From Vibrio aerogenes (GTDB lineage: Bacteria; Pseudomonadota; Gammaproteobacteria; Enterobacterales; Vibrionaceae): 64,000 nucleotides of DNA. The stretch is taken from assembly GCF_024346755.1 (NCBI RefSeq), contig NZ_AP024861.1:2542001-2606000 (forward strand), in the 5' to 3' direction. The notes beneath the pieces were generated by a model. It worked only from the letters and a program-made list of their open reading frames with translations, was not told where the DNA came from and made no database searches. Both the position numbers and the translations under genes were made by a program. Of this stretch, positions 23,992 through 33,502 are shown piece by piece. The first letter of the stretch is position 1. Every line of letters begins with the position of its first letter.

Positions 23992-25419
23992 TAATGCCGT
24001 TCACTTAACGTGAGCGGCCCTGCTTTTTCTGGGATATTTACATGGCTTGGGCTTAACAACTCTGGGGAAGGATCTCTGTCTTCGGGGCTCCAGGATTAAG
24101 CTTTCACATATTGAGTAGAAGTTTTTCAACTGCCCCGGGATAGCGCCTGGAGATGAATAAGGGAGCCCAACTAATAAGCGCATTATATGGGCTAAAGCGC
24201 CGTTGAAGCTCAACTGATAAGGTAAGTAGTCTCCTTTCAGATTCATGCACATTTGCACCATTTGGTATCTCACGAGATTGTAAGTCAGCAGAATACCCCA
24301 TAGCTCTTGCCTAACGAGTTCGGGCAACCGACTGCGAAGCGTGAGTCTGTTACCCAGCATATATTGCTTTTGCTCCCGGTAGCCAAGCTCTATTTCCCAT
24401 CGGTATTCATACAGACCAACAATATCTGATTTTGGGTATAACATTGGATCCGTCATGGAGGTTAAGACATCATATTGCTTACCGTCTTTTACTCTCGTGA
24501 TTAAACGGACGGTGACCTCATGTGCAAGCTCAGGCCAGAGCTTACGGGATTTTGGGTTACTTTTCAGTTTAACCAGTTTATCGTGTCGGCCTAAAGACTG
24601 AGCAACTTGATACTTAAGCCCTTTTTTTAAAGGGATAAGCCAGTGCCTGTTTGTTCCTGTGGCATTCCATTGATGTAACAGACCAAGAGAGTGAAAGCCT
24701 TTATCGAAGAGCGTTAAGCTGTTGTCCGGTGTGCTTTCGATTAACTGCTCAGCCAGCTTCATTTCATTGACAGCATAAGAGTCGAAGGCACTCCCTGTAA
24801 TCAGATGACTGCTGAGCTCCATCTGACAGACCATGCGAACCTGAGGATATTGCATTTCCTGTCCATCCCGGTAAGTCGGCTTGGCAAAAGCCTGAGCGTT
24901 TTCTTCAGAATCCTCCGTTCGCCATATTACACCGTCCACCCCTAAAAGGGTCAGACCATTCCAGTCAGGAAAGTTAGCGCAGTCAGTCCAGTGTTTTTGA
25001 GTACATTCAAACAGAGCTTTGGCGGCAGATTCTCCAAGATCTTTTCTTCTCCTCGTTAATGCACTGGGGGCAACAAAGGGTTTACCGGTTCGATCAACAA
25101 TGTCGAGCATATTGACGATGTCAGCCATCGACTTATCATTATATATTGCCATCCCAACGAGCAGCCATGCCATTGACTCCAGAGTGAGTTTTCGTTTTCT
25201 GAGGGTAACTGTATCGGTGAGTTGGTAAGCCTCTTCAATGAGTTCTGTTGGCAGTAAGTCAGCCAGAGTTTCTACTTGGTTGGGTTTCCAGTGATTGATG
25301 ATGTCGAGCGCTTGAGAAACGTGCATAAAAGAATCCGGTAAACAGTGTCTACCGGATTTTTACATACTGTCAGGATCATTCAACTGATCGACGATTAAAG
25401 TCTAAAGTGATCGGCATTA
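23992..25419 (-). mobile_element. IS4-family insertion sequence with terminal inverted repeats and 12-bp target duplication
   Basis: The terminal inverted repeats are TAATGCCGTTCACTT (23992-24006) and AAGTGATCGGCATTA (25405-25419), with one mismatch. They are flanked by the direct repeat GGGCATGGATGC at 23980-23991 and 25420-25431. The element is 1428 bp with one intact transposase, consistent with a recent, possibly active insertion. A 10-13 bp duplication is usual for the IS4 group. Confidence 0.95.
24001..25326 (-). CDS. IS4-family transposase
   Basis: This 441-residue DDE transposase is complete. The first catalytic Asp is in [10 protein letters not shown], the second in [10 protein letters not shown], and the third acidic residue is Glu in the [14 protein letters not shown] (YREK) signature of IS4 transposases. 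An N-terminal IS4-specific region (residues ~1-90) precedes the catalytic core, and the tail is basic ([10 protein letters not shown]). The stop codon lies within the left inverted repeat. It is full length with no frameshift. Confidence 0.96.
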   Translation of the reverse strand: MHVSQALDIINHWKPNQVETLADLLPTELIEEAYQLTDTVTLRKRKLTLESMAWLLVGMAIYNDKSMADIVNMLDIVDRTGKPFVAPSALTRRRKDLGESAAKALFECTQKHWTDCANFPDWNGLTLLGVDGVIWRTEDSEENAQAFAKPTYRDGQEMQYPQVRMVCQMELSSHLITGSAFDSYAVNEMKLAEQLIESTPDNSLTLFDKGFHSLGLLHQWNATGTNRHWLIPLKKGLKYQVAQSLGRHDKLVKLKSNPKSRKLWPELAHEVTVRLITRVKDGKQYDVLTSMTDPMLYPKSDIVGLYEYRWEIELGYREQKQYMLGNRLTLRSRLPELVRQELWGILLTYNLVRYQMVQMCMNLKGDYLPYQLSFNGALAHIMRLLVGLPYSSPGAIPGQLKNFYSICESLILEPRRQRSFPRVVKPKPCKYPRKSRAAHVK

Positions 25420-25480
25420 GGGCATGGATGCCCTTGTTTAAGCGCCCATGGAGGGCTTGAGCGGTTTGCGGAACCAGATA
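25420..25480. repeat. Palindromic REP-like intergenic element interrupted by the IS
   Basis: After removal of the IS and one target copy, the site reads CAAGGGCAT-GGATGCCCTTG followed by GCGCCCATGGAGGGC, i.e. two adjacent palindromic units. Similar catggatgccc-type palindromes are common between genes in vibrios and relatives (from memory). The IS entered the first palindrome. Confidence 0.5.
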
Positions 25481-25496
25481 TATTCAGATCAGACAA

Positions 25497-27776
25497 TTAC
25501 TTAGAATGGTATGAGTTATTTCTGGCATCATTCAGCGCCTTCAGTGCCAGTGCTGCCTGACGCTGCCCTTCGGCTGTACCGTCATCATGCGCCACGGCCG
25601 CCTGAATCTCTGCTGCCAGCGCCTGATCCAACCCTTCACCACTATCACTGAGGGATTGACCATCTTCCATCAACCAGTTATCACTGGTGTGGTGCGCATA
25701 GACCACATCGTTGTAGCTGCTGCTCCGGTTCACCCGTGCCGACACGTTATGTTCAAAGGTTCGCTCACTCGCTGCACTGTCATCGTACGGACTTTTACGG
25801 ATTAAGAAATTAAACCGCGCATTATCCACAGACAACACATGCTGAATCTTCAGGGAACCAGAGTTAAAGTTATCCGTGACCCCATCCATATTGTTGTTAT
25901 AGGAAACATTATTTTCCAGGACATGGGCAACCGGTAATCCTTCCCCACCAAGTTTAAAACCATTACCGATGGTATTACCGTTGTTATCATCATCCAGCGT
26001 GCGCCCGTTGCTGTATGACACAGAGTCTTTAATGGTCACCACGCCGTCTTCCCCGTCTTCAACCTTATTAAACAGATCCCAGCCATCATCAATGTTGTGG
26101 TGAGAAATACAGTTGATGAACGTATTCCCGTCCCCGACCCGCATTTTGGCGGCAAAGCCGTCGGCATTAATTCGTGAACTGTCCATATTGTTATAGCTTT
26201 CAACATTGATCACCTGGTTATCACTGGCCCAAAGCGCCCGCCCGCTGTCACCGGAGCTGATCTGGAATCCGGTATCCGGAGAATCATGCACTTTCATATC
26301 TTCAAAGATGTTGTGACTGCCTTTAATACGCAAGCGCGCTTGTGCCACTTCCATTCCTTTAAAATGCCAGTAATTTGCGTCCATCGACACCCGGCTGGTG
26401 AATACCACATCATCGCCGTCAGCCACCAGACTTTTCAGCGCACCTTCCGAACCACTGACTGACTGCGACAGCGAGACGGAAGCATACTCACCATCCAGCA
26501 GATGGATCGTGCCACCCGGTGCGACAAGCTGAAGCGCTTCTTTCAGTGTCAGCGGGTCTGATGCTGTGCCTTGTGCCGTGCTGCTGCCTTCGGGCGAGAC
26601 ATAAATTGCTGCCGGGTCGGCGACAGTATGCCGCGTCACGGTGAAAGATTTGCTGCTGGTCCCGGTCATTCCGCTTTCGGTGCCGGTATAACTCACAACA
26701 AAATCGCTGCTGTCACCACTGATGGTGGTTTTCACCGCCAGCAGATCGCCCGCAGCGACTGCTTTATTCACGGCAATTTGCTGGTCATCCTGAATCACCG
26801 AAAACACCCCGCTGTAATTGGCCCGGGCCTGCACGGTATATTCATTTTGTGCGGTTTTTGTGGGTGATGACATCTCAACCCGCAATGTCGCTGGTGTGGC
26901 GACAAAACGTGGCGCATCGACGGTTTGTGCTGCTTCGGCATCAATGTCCAGTGTTGCATTGGTCACATGCATCTTCACATTCCGCGCTGCCGCAAAACCA
27001 ACATACTGATAATCCGGCTCGATCATCTGTACGATATTCGCATAAGCACCATCGATGTCCCGGACGATTTCACCATCTGCCGTCGTGACAGAGACCTGAA
27101 AACCGCTGTTATTACGGCTCAGCGTCATATGGTACTGGCTGCCCACCAGCAGATGATCGGCATACGATTTAACCGTCCGCTTATTCCCCGCTGTCCCCCA
27201 CGGCTCATAAATCCCTTCCCGATAGCTGGTGGACATCTGAATTTCCGTCTCATCGCTGCCTTTGTAGGTCCGGATCTGGTTAAACGCCATATTCGATGCC
27301 GCAGGAAATTCCTCATGGCCTTCAGGTTGCGGATTTTGCCGGGCGGTGCCAATCACATCACGAACCATCAATCCGGCCCCTTCCTGCAAATTCGGCGAGG
27401 CATCGGTTTCCGGACCGATCTGCTCAACCACGACATCAGCACTCAAAGTGAAGTTTTTGCCGGTACTGAGTTTGGTATAATAAAAGGTGATGCCATCATG
27501 GGAATTGGCCAGTTTTCCCCCGCGGCTTTCGATGGTAAAGTCCTGTGCCAGCGCACCCGGCTGGACTGGCAGACCATTGACTAACACTTCATTGGTGCCG
27601 ACCTTCTGTGGCAAAATGGTGGATGCAAAGTTCAGATCGGTGGACTGACCGAAGGTGATCGCCTGCCAGATCACTGTCTCCGAATCCGCCTGCCCGTCTC
27701 CTGAGCGGCATCCGGCAACTGCCAGAACGCCGATAGATAAACCAACTGCAACCCATGGTTTGGCATAGTAAGACAC
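25497..27776 (-). CDS. pelX: PL9-family pectate lyase/exopolygalacturonate lyase lipoprotein (PelX-like)
   Basis: This 759-residue enzyme starts at a GTG (27776) with GAGGAG 6 bases upstream. The signal ends in a lipobox VAGC (Cys23), so it is probably a lipoprotein. Residues ~30-280 form a jelly-roll-like N-terminal region, then a linker/Ig-like part to ~385. A right-handed beta-helix from ~390 to 690 carries YVSPEGSSTAQGTASDPLTLKEAL and SRINADGFAAKMRVGDGNTFINC, as in PL9 enzymes such as Dickeya PelX (pectate disaccharide-lyase). It would release unsaturated digalacturonate from pectate. It is the first gene of the pectin region. Confidence 0.85.
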   Translation of the reverse strand: MSYYAKPWVAVGLSIGVLAVAGCRSGDGQADSETVIWQAITFGQSTDLNFASTILPQKVGTNEVLVNGLPVQPGALAQDFTIESRGGKLANSHDGITFYYTKLSTGKNFTLSADVVVEQIGPETDASPNLQEGAGLMVRDVIGTARQNPQPEGHEEFPAASNMAFNQIRTYKGSDETEIQMSTSYREGIYEPWGTAGNKRTVKSYADHLLVGSQYHMTLSRNNSGFQVSVTTADGEIVRDIDGAYANIVQMIEPDYQYVGFAAARNVKMHVTNATLDIDAEAAQTVDAPRFVATPATLRVEMSSPTKTAQNEYTVQARANYSGVFSVIQDDQQIAVNKAVAAGDLLAVKTTISGDSSDFVVSYTGTESGMTGTSSKSFTVTRHTVADPAAIYVSPEGSSTAQGTASDPLTLKEALQLVAPGGTIHLLDGEYASVSLSQSVSGSEGALKSLVADGDDVVFTSRVSMDANYWHFKGMEVAQARLRIKGSHNIFEDMKVHDSPDTGFQISSGDSGRALWASDNQVINVESYNNMDSSRINADGFAAKMRVGDGNTFINCISHHNIDDGWDLFNKVEDGEDGVVTIKDSVSYSNGRTLDDDNNGNTIGNGFKLGGEGLPVAHVLENNVSYNNNMDGVTDNFNSGSLKIQHVLSVDNARFNFLIRKSPYDDSAASERTFEHNVSARVNRSSSYNDVVYAHHTSDNWLMEDGQSLSDSGEGLDQALAAEIQAAVAHDDGTAEGQRQAALALKALNDARNNSYHSK

Positions 27777-28437
27777 ATTGTTCTCCTCTTGTTGTTTATT
27801 TCGTCATTTCGATCGCATTTTTGTTACTTTTTGTATTGAATATTGATGTGTGCGATTGGCCTGACCGGTCATTACCCTGAATCATCACTTGATATGAATT
27901 CAGTTTTGATCTGAATTCAATGGAGGGAACTTTATCGGCTAACTGTATCTTTGTTTTCAGTAACGATCACAAACTGAAACAATGTATCTTAATTTTTAAA
28001 ATACTATTACATAAATCACATCAGCATATGAATATATTCCGGACAAAAAACAAAAGTAACATAAATATTTCAACATACTGATTTTTATCATTTATTTTTC
28101 AAACACAAATATCCAAAAGACATAAAAAACCGATTGTATTTCTCTGAGTGAAATAAAAACACAGAGAATAAAATCCGCATATAATCCGGTATCAGCGATT
28201 TCTCATCAGAATAATTCATCACTCATGTGTTTACGCATTCAGCAGAAATATTGCACCGGAAAATTTAAATGAATAACAACATGATGAATCTGCACCACTG
28301 AGCGGATGAAAAACAGCCCATCAAAAAGCAATCAGTCTCATATTGATTTCTCTGTCAGTTGTATTCAGAATGCGCAGGTTCAACGGAATGACATCACTTT
28401 CAAACCCCGCAGTAATCTTGAATAAAAGGCACATATC
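27777..28437. promoter_or_regulatory. Divergent promoter region pelX / chemoreceptor with KdgR-like site
   Basis: This stretch holds no gene. TGAAACAATGTATCTT at 27975-27990 has a perfect left half of the KdgR operator (TGAAACA-TGTTTCA type) and a degenerate right half. On the minus strand, GCCGATAA (27932-27939) is a sigma-28-like -10, preceded 15 bases upstream by GAAA instead of TAAA; if real it would drive pelX. Most of the rest is AT-rich. Confidence 0.4.
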
Positions 28438-30357
28438 ATGTCGAAATTTAGTTCATTCAGTATCAGAAAAAAGATGGTACTTGGATTGACCTTTGCCGTT
28501 CTTGCATCAACGATGATCGTTGGCGCCATCACACAATATCAGTCCAGAGAAGCGCTCAGGCACCGCCTTGTGGATATCGAATTTCCGTCATTCCTCGATC
28601 AAATCCGTCAACAGGTGGATCATCAGGTCCAGACTTTATTACAGGCTGCCAGACAGATTGCCCACAATGAATTTGTGAAATCAGCCATCAGCAAAAATCC
28701 GATTGATGCTGACAGCGAGCGCATGCTGGTCCGTCAGCTGAACAACCTCAAACAGCAATACCACTTAAACGATGCTTCTGTCGCCAATAAAGAAACGGCC
28801 CACTACTGGAATCAAAATGGTTTTCTGCGCCAGCTGAAACCCGGTGACGCCTCCTGGTTCTTTGATTTTATTGCGTCCGGTAAACCAACGATGATCAGCC
28901 TGTATCAGGAGAAGAACGGTGACATCAAGATGTTTGCCAATTATCAGGATACCGGTGGTTTCACGCTGTCCGGCATGTCTAAATCACTCGATGATATGGT
29001 CAGCCTGCTGAACAGCTTTAAGATTGAAGAATCTGGTTTTGTCTTCTTAACCGATGCCAAAGGGCAAATCAAAATCCACAAAGACAAGCAGGATTCGGGC
29101 AAGAGTCTGACGGCACTGTTTGGTCAAAAGGCGGCCGGTACATTACTGGATCAGTCCGGTTTCCATCTGACTGAAGCAGAATACCACGGCGAGAAAGTCT
29201 TTCTTGCCAGTGAATATATTGCGTCCATGGACTGGTTTATTGTCGCCGCCGTACCGGAAAGCGAAGTTTACGCCGATCTGGATCAGCAGGCCGTCATGAT
29301 GATGGTCTGGACGACGGTGATCGCTGCTGTCTTTATTCTGCTGAGTGTCTGGCTGGCGGGTGGCATCACCCGGCCTATCCGTCAGATTGCAGAAAGATTC
29401 GAGCAACTTGGTCAGGGCAACGGTGATTTGTCACAGCGGATTGAGGTCAATGGTCAGGATGAAATCGCCCGCTTATCGTGCGGATTTAATGCGTTTATTG
29501 AAACCATTCATCAGTCAATGATCGAAGTCTCTTCAACCAGCCGGACACTGGCTGAAGAAGCACAGCTTGTCTCGGAAAAAGCCCACCACACCCATAATAA
29601 CAGTCAGGACCAACGCGACCAGACCATTCAGGTGGTGACGGCAATGAATGAAATGGGCGCGACCATTCACGAAATTGCATCGAATGCCGGCATGGCAGCT
29701 CAAACCGCAACCGACGCCAGCGCGCTGAGCGATGTGGGTTACGATGTTGTGAATCAAACCCGCAGCGCTATCAATCTGCTGGCAGAAGATATGGCGAACA
29801 ATGCCAAAGCAATTGAAAAACTGGCGACCACAACACAGGATATCGGCTCGATTCTGAATGTGATCCGCGATATTTCAGAGCAGACGAACCTGCTGGCACT
29901 GAATGCAGCGATTGAAGCCGCCCGTGCCGGAGATCAGGGCCGCGGTTTTGCCGTTGTCGCGGATGAAGTGCGTCAGCTCGCTGGCCGCACAGCATCATCG
30001 ACCGATGAAATTCAGACCATCATCAGTCAGTTACAAAATGATGCGCAACTCGCGGTTACAGCGATTGAGAATGGCCGTCAGGTCACTCAGCACGGTGTCG
30101 AATTGTCTGAAAGTGCCGCCACACAGCTGAGTCAGATCACCGAAAGTATTCATGAAATTTCTGACCGGAACACACAAGTGGCAACCGCAACCGAAGAGCA
30201 GTCCACCACGGTCCAGAGCATTAATCAGAATATCGAAGAGATTAATACGATTAATGAAACCACCACAGCCACAGCGCAGGAGCTTGCGACAGCCAGTATC
30301 GATTTGAAACAGCTTTCTGAGCGTTTGGATCAGCTGGTGGGTCAGTTTAAGCTGTAA
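28438..30357 (+). CDS. Methyl-accepting chemotaxis protein, Cache-type sensor
   Basis: This 639-residue receptor has TM1 at ~12-32, a periplasmic Cache-like domain (~33-280; [38 protein letters not shown]) and TM2 at ~282-305. A HAMP region ([27 protein letters not shown]) and a signalling domain follow, with the highly conserved tip [18 protein letters not shown]. There is no C-terminal NWETF-type CheR pentapeptide. Its place between pelX and the other pectin genes suggests that it could sense pectin breakdown products, but this is only context. Confidence 0.93.
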   Translation: MSKFSSFSIRKKMVLGLTFAVLASTMIVGAITQYQSREALRHRLVDIEFPSFLDQIRQQVDHQVQTLLQAARQIAHNEFVKSAISKNPIDADSERMLVRQLNNLKQQYHLNDASVANKETAHYWNQNGFLRQLKPGDASWFFDFIASGKPTMISLYQEKNGDIKMFANYQDTGGFTLSGMSKSLDDMVSLLNSFKIEESGFVFLTDAKGQIKIHKDKQDSGKSLTALFGQKAAGTLLDQSGFHLTEAEYHGEKVFLASEYIASMDWFIVAAVPESEVYADLDQQAVMMMVWTTVIAAVFILLSVWLAGGITRPIRQIAERFEQLGQGNGDLSQRIEVNGQDEIARLSCGFNAFIETIHQSMIEVSSTSRTLAEEAQLVSEKAHHTHNNSQDQRDQTIQVVTAMNEMGATIHEIASNAGMAAQTATDASALSDVGYDVVNQTRSAINLLAEDMANNAKAIEKLATTTQDIGSILNVIRDISEQTNLLALNAAIEAARAGDQGRGFAVVADEVRQLAGRTASSTDEIQTIISQLQNDAQLAVTAIENGRQVTQHGVELSESAATQLSQITESIHEISDRNTQVATATEEQSTTVQSINQNIEEINTINETTTATAQELATASIDLKQLSERLDQLVGQFKL

Positions 30358-30590
30358 CGGGTTGAACCAGCGATACACCGGCTGCTTCTCTGCCAGAGCA
30401 GGAGCCGGTGCGATCAACATCTCAGAAGCAACGACTCACTGCTTCGCTGAATCATGACAGCTTTATCACTTAAATCTCAAATTCATATGTTTTTGCTTGA
30501 AATTCAACATCTCACCCATTAACCTTCTTTCTGATTAACTCCTTTTTGTGAAAGCAGTTTGGCACAGGTTTATCCGGGAGCGGAAACATA

Positions 30591-30818
30591 ATGACAATAA
30601 ACCATAATTATAATACAGGGACGCATACGCGTTATATCCACGTCCATTCGCATGATGGCAACGACGGACCGGATTCAATTCCTCAACTGAGTTTAACCGG
30701 TGGCTGGTTAAATCAATTCGGCTTTGAAATTGGACAACGTTTGAAAATGACACTTTGTGAAGGGAAAATGGTGCTTGAAGTCGAAACAAAAAAAGATGAC
30801 AGCGCTTCACTTCTGTAA
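30591..30818 (+). CDS. SymE-family toxin-like protein
   Basis: This 75-residue protein has a C-terminal half IPQLSLTGGWLNQFGFEIGQ followed by RLKMTLCEGKMVLEV, which fits the SymE toxin family (PF08845, AbrB-derived fold; in E. coli an SOS-induced RNA-cleaving or nucleoid-compacting toxin controlled by the antisense RNA SymR). The N-terminus is His/Asn-rich (INHNYNTGTHTRYIHVHSHDG) and unlike enteric SymE. GGAG lies ahead of the ATG. No LexA box is obvious upstream. It ends near a bidirectional terminator shared with the PL1 gene. Confidence 0.65.
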   Translation: MTINHNYNTGTHTRYIHVHSHDGNDGPDSIPQLSLTGGWLNQFGFEIGQRLKMTLCEGKMVLEVETKKDDSASLL

Positions 30819-30885
30819 ACACAAGTGACAATGAAATATCTCTGGTTGTAAAACATCCCCGTTTTTATTGACACCAGTCATAAAG

Positions 30886-30907
30886 AAGAGCCTCTGCTGA
30901 GGCTCTT
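30886..30907. terminator. Bidirectional terminator between symE-like gene and PL1 lyase
   Basis: AAGAGCCTC (30886-30894) and GAGGCTCTT (30899-30907) form a 9-bp stem with a 4-base loop between convergent genes. Confidence 0.8.
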
Positions 30908-30931
30908 GGTTTATGTCTCAGTGACTTGTGA

Positions 30932-32494
30932 TTATTGATACACTTCAAACTCAGCGATTTTCGGCGTATCCGCAGCGGAAACGACTTCAAAATCTACTTT
31001 ACCCAGTGAGACCGGTGAGAATGAGATCACACCCGGCGCTGAAGAACCGGAAGCCAGTGTATCCCCGGTGTCATGGTTGACGACTTTCCAGCTGGTAATA
31101 GTGCCTTCCGTGCCCGGTAATTCAACAATTTTCACGGTACTGATGGTCGTGTTCAGTTTCTTGACGCTGAGACGGCCGGTTGTTCCTTTCGGTGACCAGT
31201 ACGTGCTGGTATCGCCGTCAATCGCCTTGCCGTAGCTGGTGTTGCTGTCAGCTTTTGAACTGCCGTCAGCCGATGCACTCAACGCCAGATTTGTTCCTGA
31301 AGTATCACCGGAGTTATCGTTGCCGCTGTTATCTGAACCGCTATCTGAGCCGCTACCTGTGTCGTCAGAACCATTGTCATCAGAACCATTGTCATCAGAA
31401 CCACCACTGGTCGTCCCGCAGCTGCCATCAGAAACAGCCAGACCTTTATTTGCACCTGCCGTTGCCAGCACGATGGAAGGAATACAGCTGGCGTCATCTG
31501 CTGTATAGCTGTACGGAATGCTGATCGACGTGGTTGATGTCGGGTTTGGCCCGGCCGGGTGCGACTTGGAAGCGTCTGAAGACCAGGTAATATTATCCCA
31601 GATATTACCACTGACATCCCAGTAGCCCATATCATTGGTATAAAAAGTTCCCAAAGGATCTTTTGAGTCTTTCACGTAGTTGTTTTCAGCTTTGATTTTA
31701 CCGCCGATACGTGGGTTCATGCCGGATGAAATCAAACCATTGTAATAGTTGTTGTACGAGTGTGCAGTTGCGTGACGCAGCAGCGGTGTACGGGAATTGA
31801 TGTTCAGATAGTAGTTATGGTGGAATGTTACTGGTCCGTTTGCATCATCGGAATCACTGGAACCCACCAGACCACCCCGGCCTGAATTTTTCAGAATACT
31901 GTAAGACAACGTCACATATTTCGTGTTGTTTTTCATATCAAACAACGCATCATAACCGTCTTTTTCACCGCCACTGGCTTCCAGTGTGACGTGGTCAACC
32001 CAGATGTTGTGCACATCTTTTTCCATGCCAATCGCATCACCACCGTTGGAGGTTGGCGAACCGGATTTTTTCACATTACGCACATGAACGTTACGGATAA
32101 TGATGTTTGAAGAACTGCGGATATGAATGCCCAGTTCATCAAATAATGCGCCGCCACCCACACCAATCAGTGTGACGTTGCTGACATCTTTCAGCTCGAT
32201 TTTATCATCAGCGGTGTTACAGCTGTCGCCCGACACCTTGCTGGTATTGCCATGATTAATCGTTCCTTCCACCTGAATAATAATCGGTGTATCACTTGAG
32301 GCCCGGCTGCAAAGCGCCTCATGAATTTGTGTGCCTGTGGTCGCTTTCACCACCTGACCACCCTGACCGCCGGTTGTACCGCCGTTCTGTGTGTGGAAGC
32401 CGGAAGCCAGCGCAGGCGCTGAACAAAGTGCTAACAGCACCGCTGACGTTAATAAGCGCACTTTGTTACGCTTATTATTAGTAAGATTTATCAT
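30932..32494 (-). CDS. Secreted PL1 pectate lyase with C-terminal F5/8-type (discoidin-like) carbohydrate-binding domain
   Basis: The start MINLTNNKRNKVRLL (ATG 32494, AGGGA upstream) leads a signal peptide ending CSAPALA. The catalytic beta-helix runs from ~35 to 340 and includes the pectate lyase superfamily motif NIWVDHVTLE and NSRTPLLRHATAHSYNNYYN with the conserved Arg and the Ca2+-site Asp residues (DALFDMKN). A Ser/Gly/Asp linker of ~40 residues (repeated GSDDNGSDD) precedes a ~115-residue F5/8 C-like binding module (NLALSASADGSSKADSNTSY...). It cleaves polygalacturonate by beta-elimination outside the cell. A TGAAACA half-site lies about 150 bases upstream. Confidence 0.9.
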   Translation of the reverse strand: MINLTNNKRNKVRLLTSAVLLALCSAPALASGFHTQNGGTTGGQGGQVVKATTGTQIHEALCSRASSDTPIIIQVEGTINHGNTSKVSGDSCNTADDKIELKDVSNVTLIGVGGGALFDELGIHIRSSSNIIIRNVHVRNVKKSGSPTSNGGDAIGMEKDVHNIWVDHVTLEASGGEKDGYDALFDMKNNTKYVTLSYSILKNSGRGGLVGSSDSDDANGPVTFHHNYYLNINSRTPLLRHATAHSYNNYYNGLISSGMNPRIGGKIKAENNYVKDSKDPLGTFYTNDMGYWDVSGNIWDNITWSSDASKSHPAGPNPTSTTSISIPYSYTADDASCIPSIVLATAGANKGLAVSDGSCGTTSGGSDDNGSDDNGSDDTGSGSDSGSDNSGNDNSGDTSGTNLALSASADGSSKADSNTSYGKAIDGDTSTYWSPKGTTGRLSVKKLNTTISTVKIVELPGTEGTITSWKVVNHDTGDTLASGSSAPGVISFSPVSLGKVDFEVVSAADTPKIAEFEVYQ

Positions 32495-33502
32495 AATATA
32501 ATTCCCTGACATCTTCTGCCCGAAAGATAAAACAACAGACAGAAAGACTTATTTAAATAATGAACATACCCATTCTTTATCTGAGTCAGATATTTATAAA
32601 ACACCCTGCAATTTAACAATATCAGGATTCAACACAATAACTGACTGAAACAAATATAAATAAAAATATAAACAGCATTTCATTTAAGAGAAAACACCAT
32701 ATCGAATTCTCATTTACATTTTGGACAATAGTATCGATCAAATTCAAGTCAAGAATAAAAAACATGGGAAATATATCACAGTTCAATAACAAAAATGACG
32801 CAAAAGGACAAAACTATCAATTTAAATATATGAATTAATTAAGTTTTATTGAAATCCATCAAATTATTAAAACTTTACAAGATTTTACAATTTAAGAATA
32901 ATCTGATGACGAACTCTCTCTTACGGTATGGTATTCCAGAATGGAGATTTAATTCATTAAATGCACAACCATAAATTTTATAATTATCTGACATTTATCG
33001 AATAAATTGCGGTTAAATTAAATCAATCTTTGATAAAAATGATGAGGCTATAATAATATCAGCCAGATAAGTGAAGGAAAAATATATCAATCCGTCAAGA
33101 ATGACATGGGATATAATATACCCGACACCTTCTGTAATAACAGAATAAGCCGGAGGAGTTTTATATTGATTATATTTTCAGATTGATACCTGAAAGGTTT
33201 CAATCAATTACACAAGACGACATAAAAAAGGTGTCTGAATCACAGTTTGGCCATATTTGCAACTCAGCTCATAGATTCAGAAAATGACAATATTGATTCA
33301 CAAATATCTATGGTAAACATAAAAAACCTGATTCATATACCATCCTAATCATTGGTGAAATGATTAATTGGTGAAATGCCTGGCAAAATAACCGGCATGT
33401 CATTCAGGTTTTTTTATTGTGTTCAGGTCACGGCGATCAGGTCGCTGTGAACAGGAAATGATACAAAACTTCTGATTAAAAAAATAAATAGTTGGTTAAC
33501 TT
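32495..33502. promoter_or_regulatory. 1-kb divergent region between two pectate lyase genes
   Basis: No gene is supported. It is very AT-rich. Features are a KdgR-like half-site TGAAACA (32646-32652) for the leftward lyase; an imperfect 23-bp palindrome ATTGATACCT-GAA-AGGTTTCAAT (33182-33204, one mismatch) for the rightward lyase; two 12-bp direct repeats ATTGGTGAAATG (33351-33362, 33367-33378); and a leader hairpin at 33321-33417. The size and density suggest multi-input control. Confidence 0.45.
33321..33417 (+). promoter_or_regulatory. Structured leader or terminator upstream of the PL10 gene
   Basis: AAAAAACCTGA (33321-33331) can pair with TCAGGTTTTTT (33404-33414), enclosing a smaller GCC...GGC hairpin and the two ATTGGTGAAATG repeats. 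The 3' arm ends in a T-run, so the structure would act as an intrinsic terminator about 85 bases before the PL10 start codon. It is either the end of a small upstream transcript or an attenuator. Confidence 0.4.
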
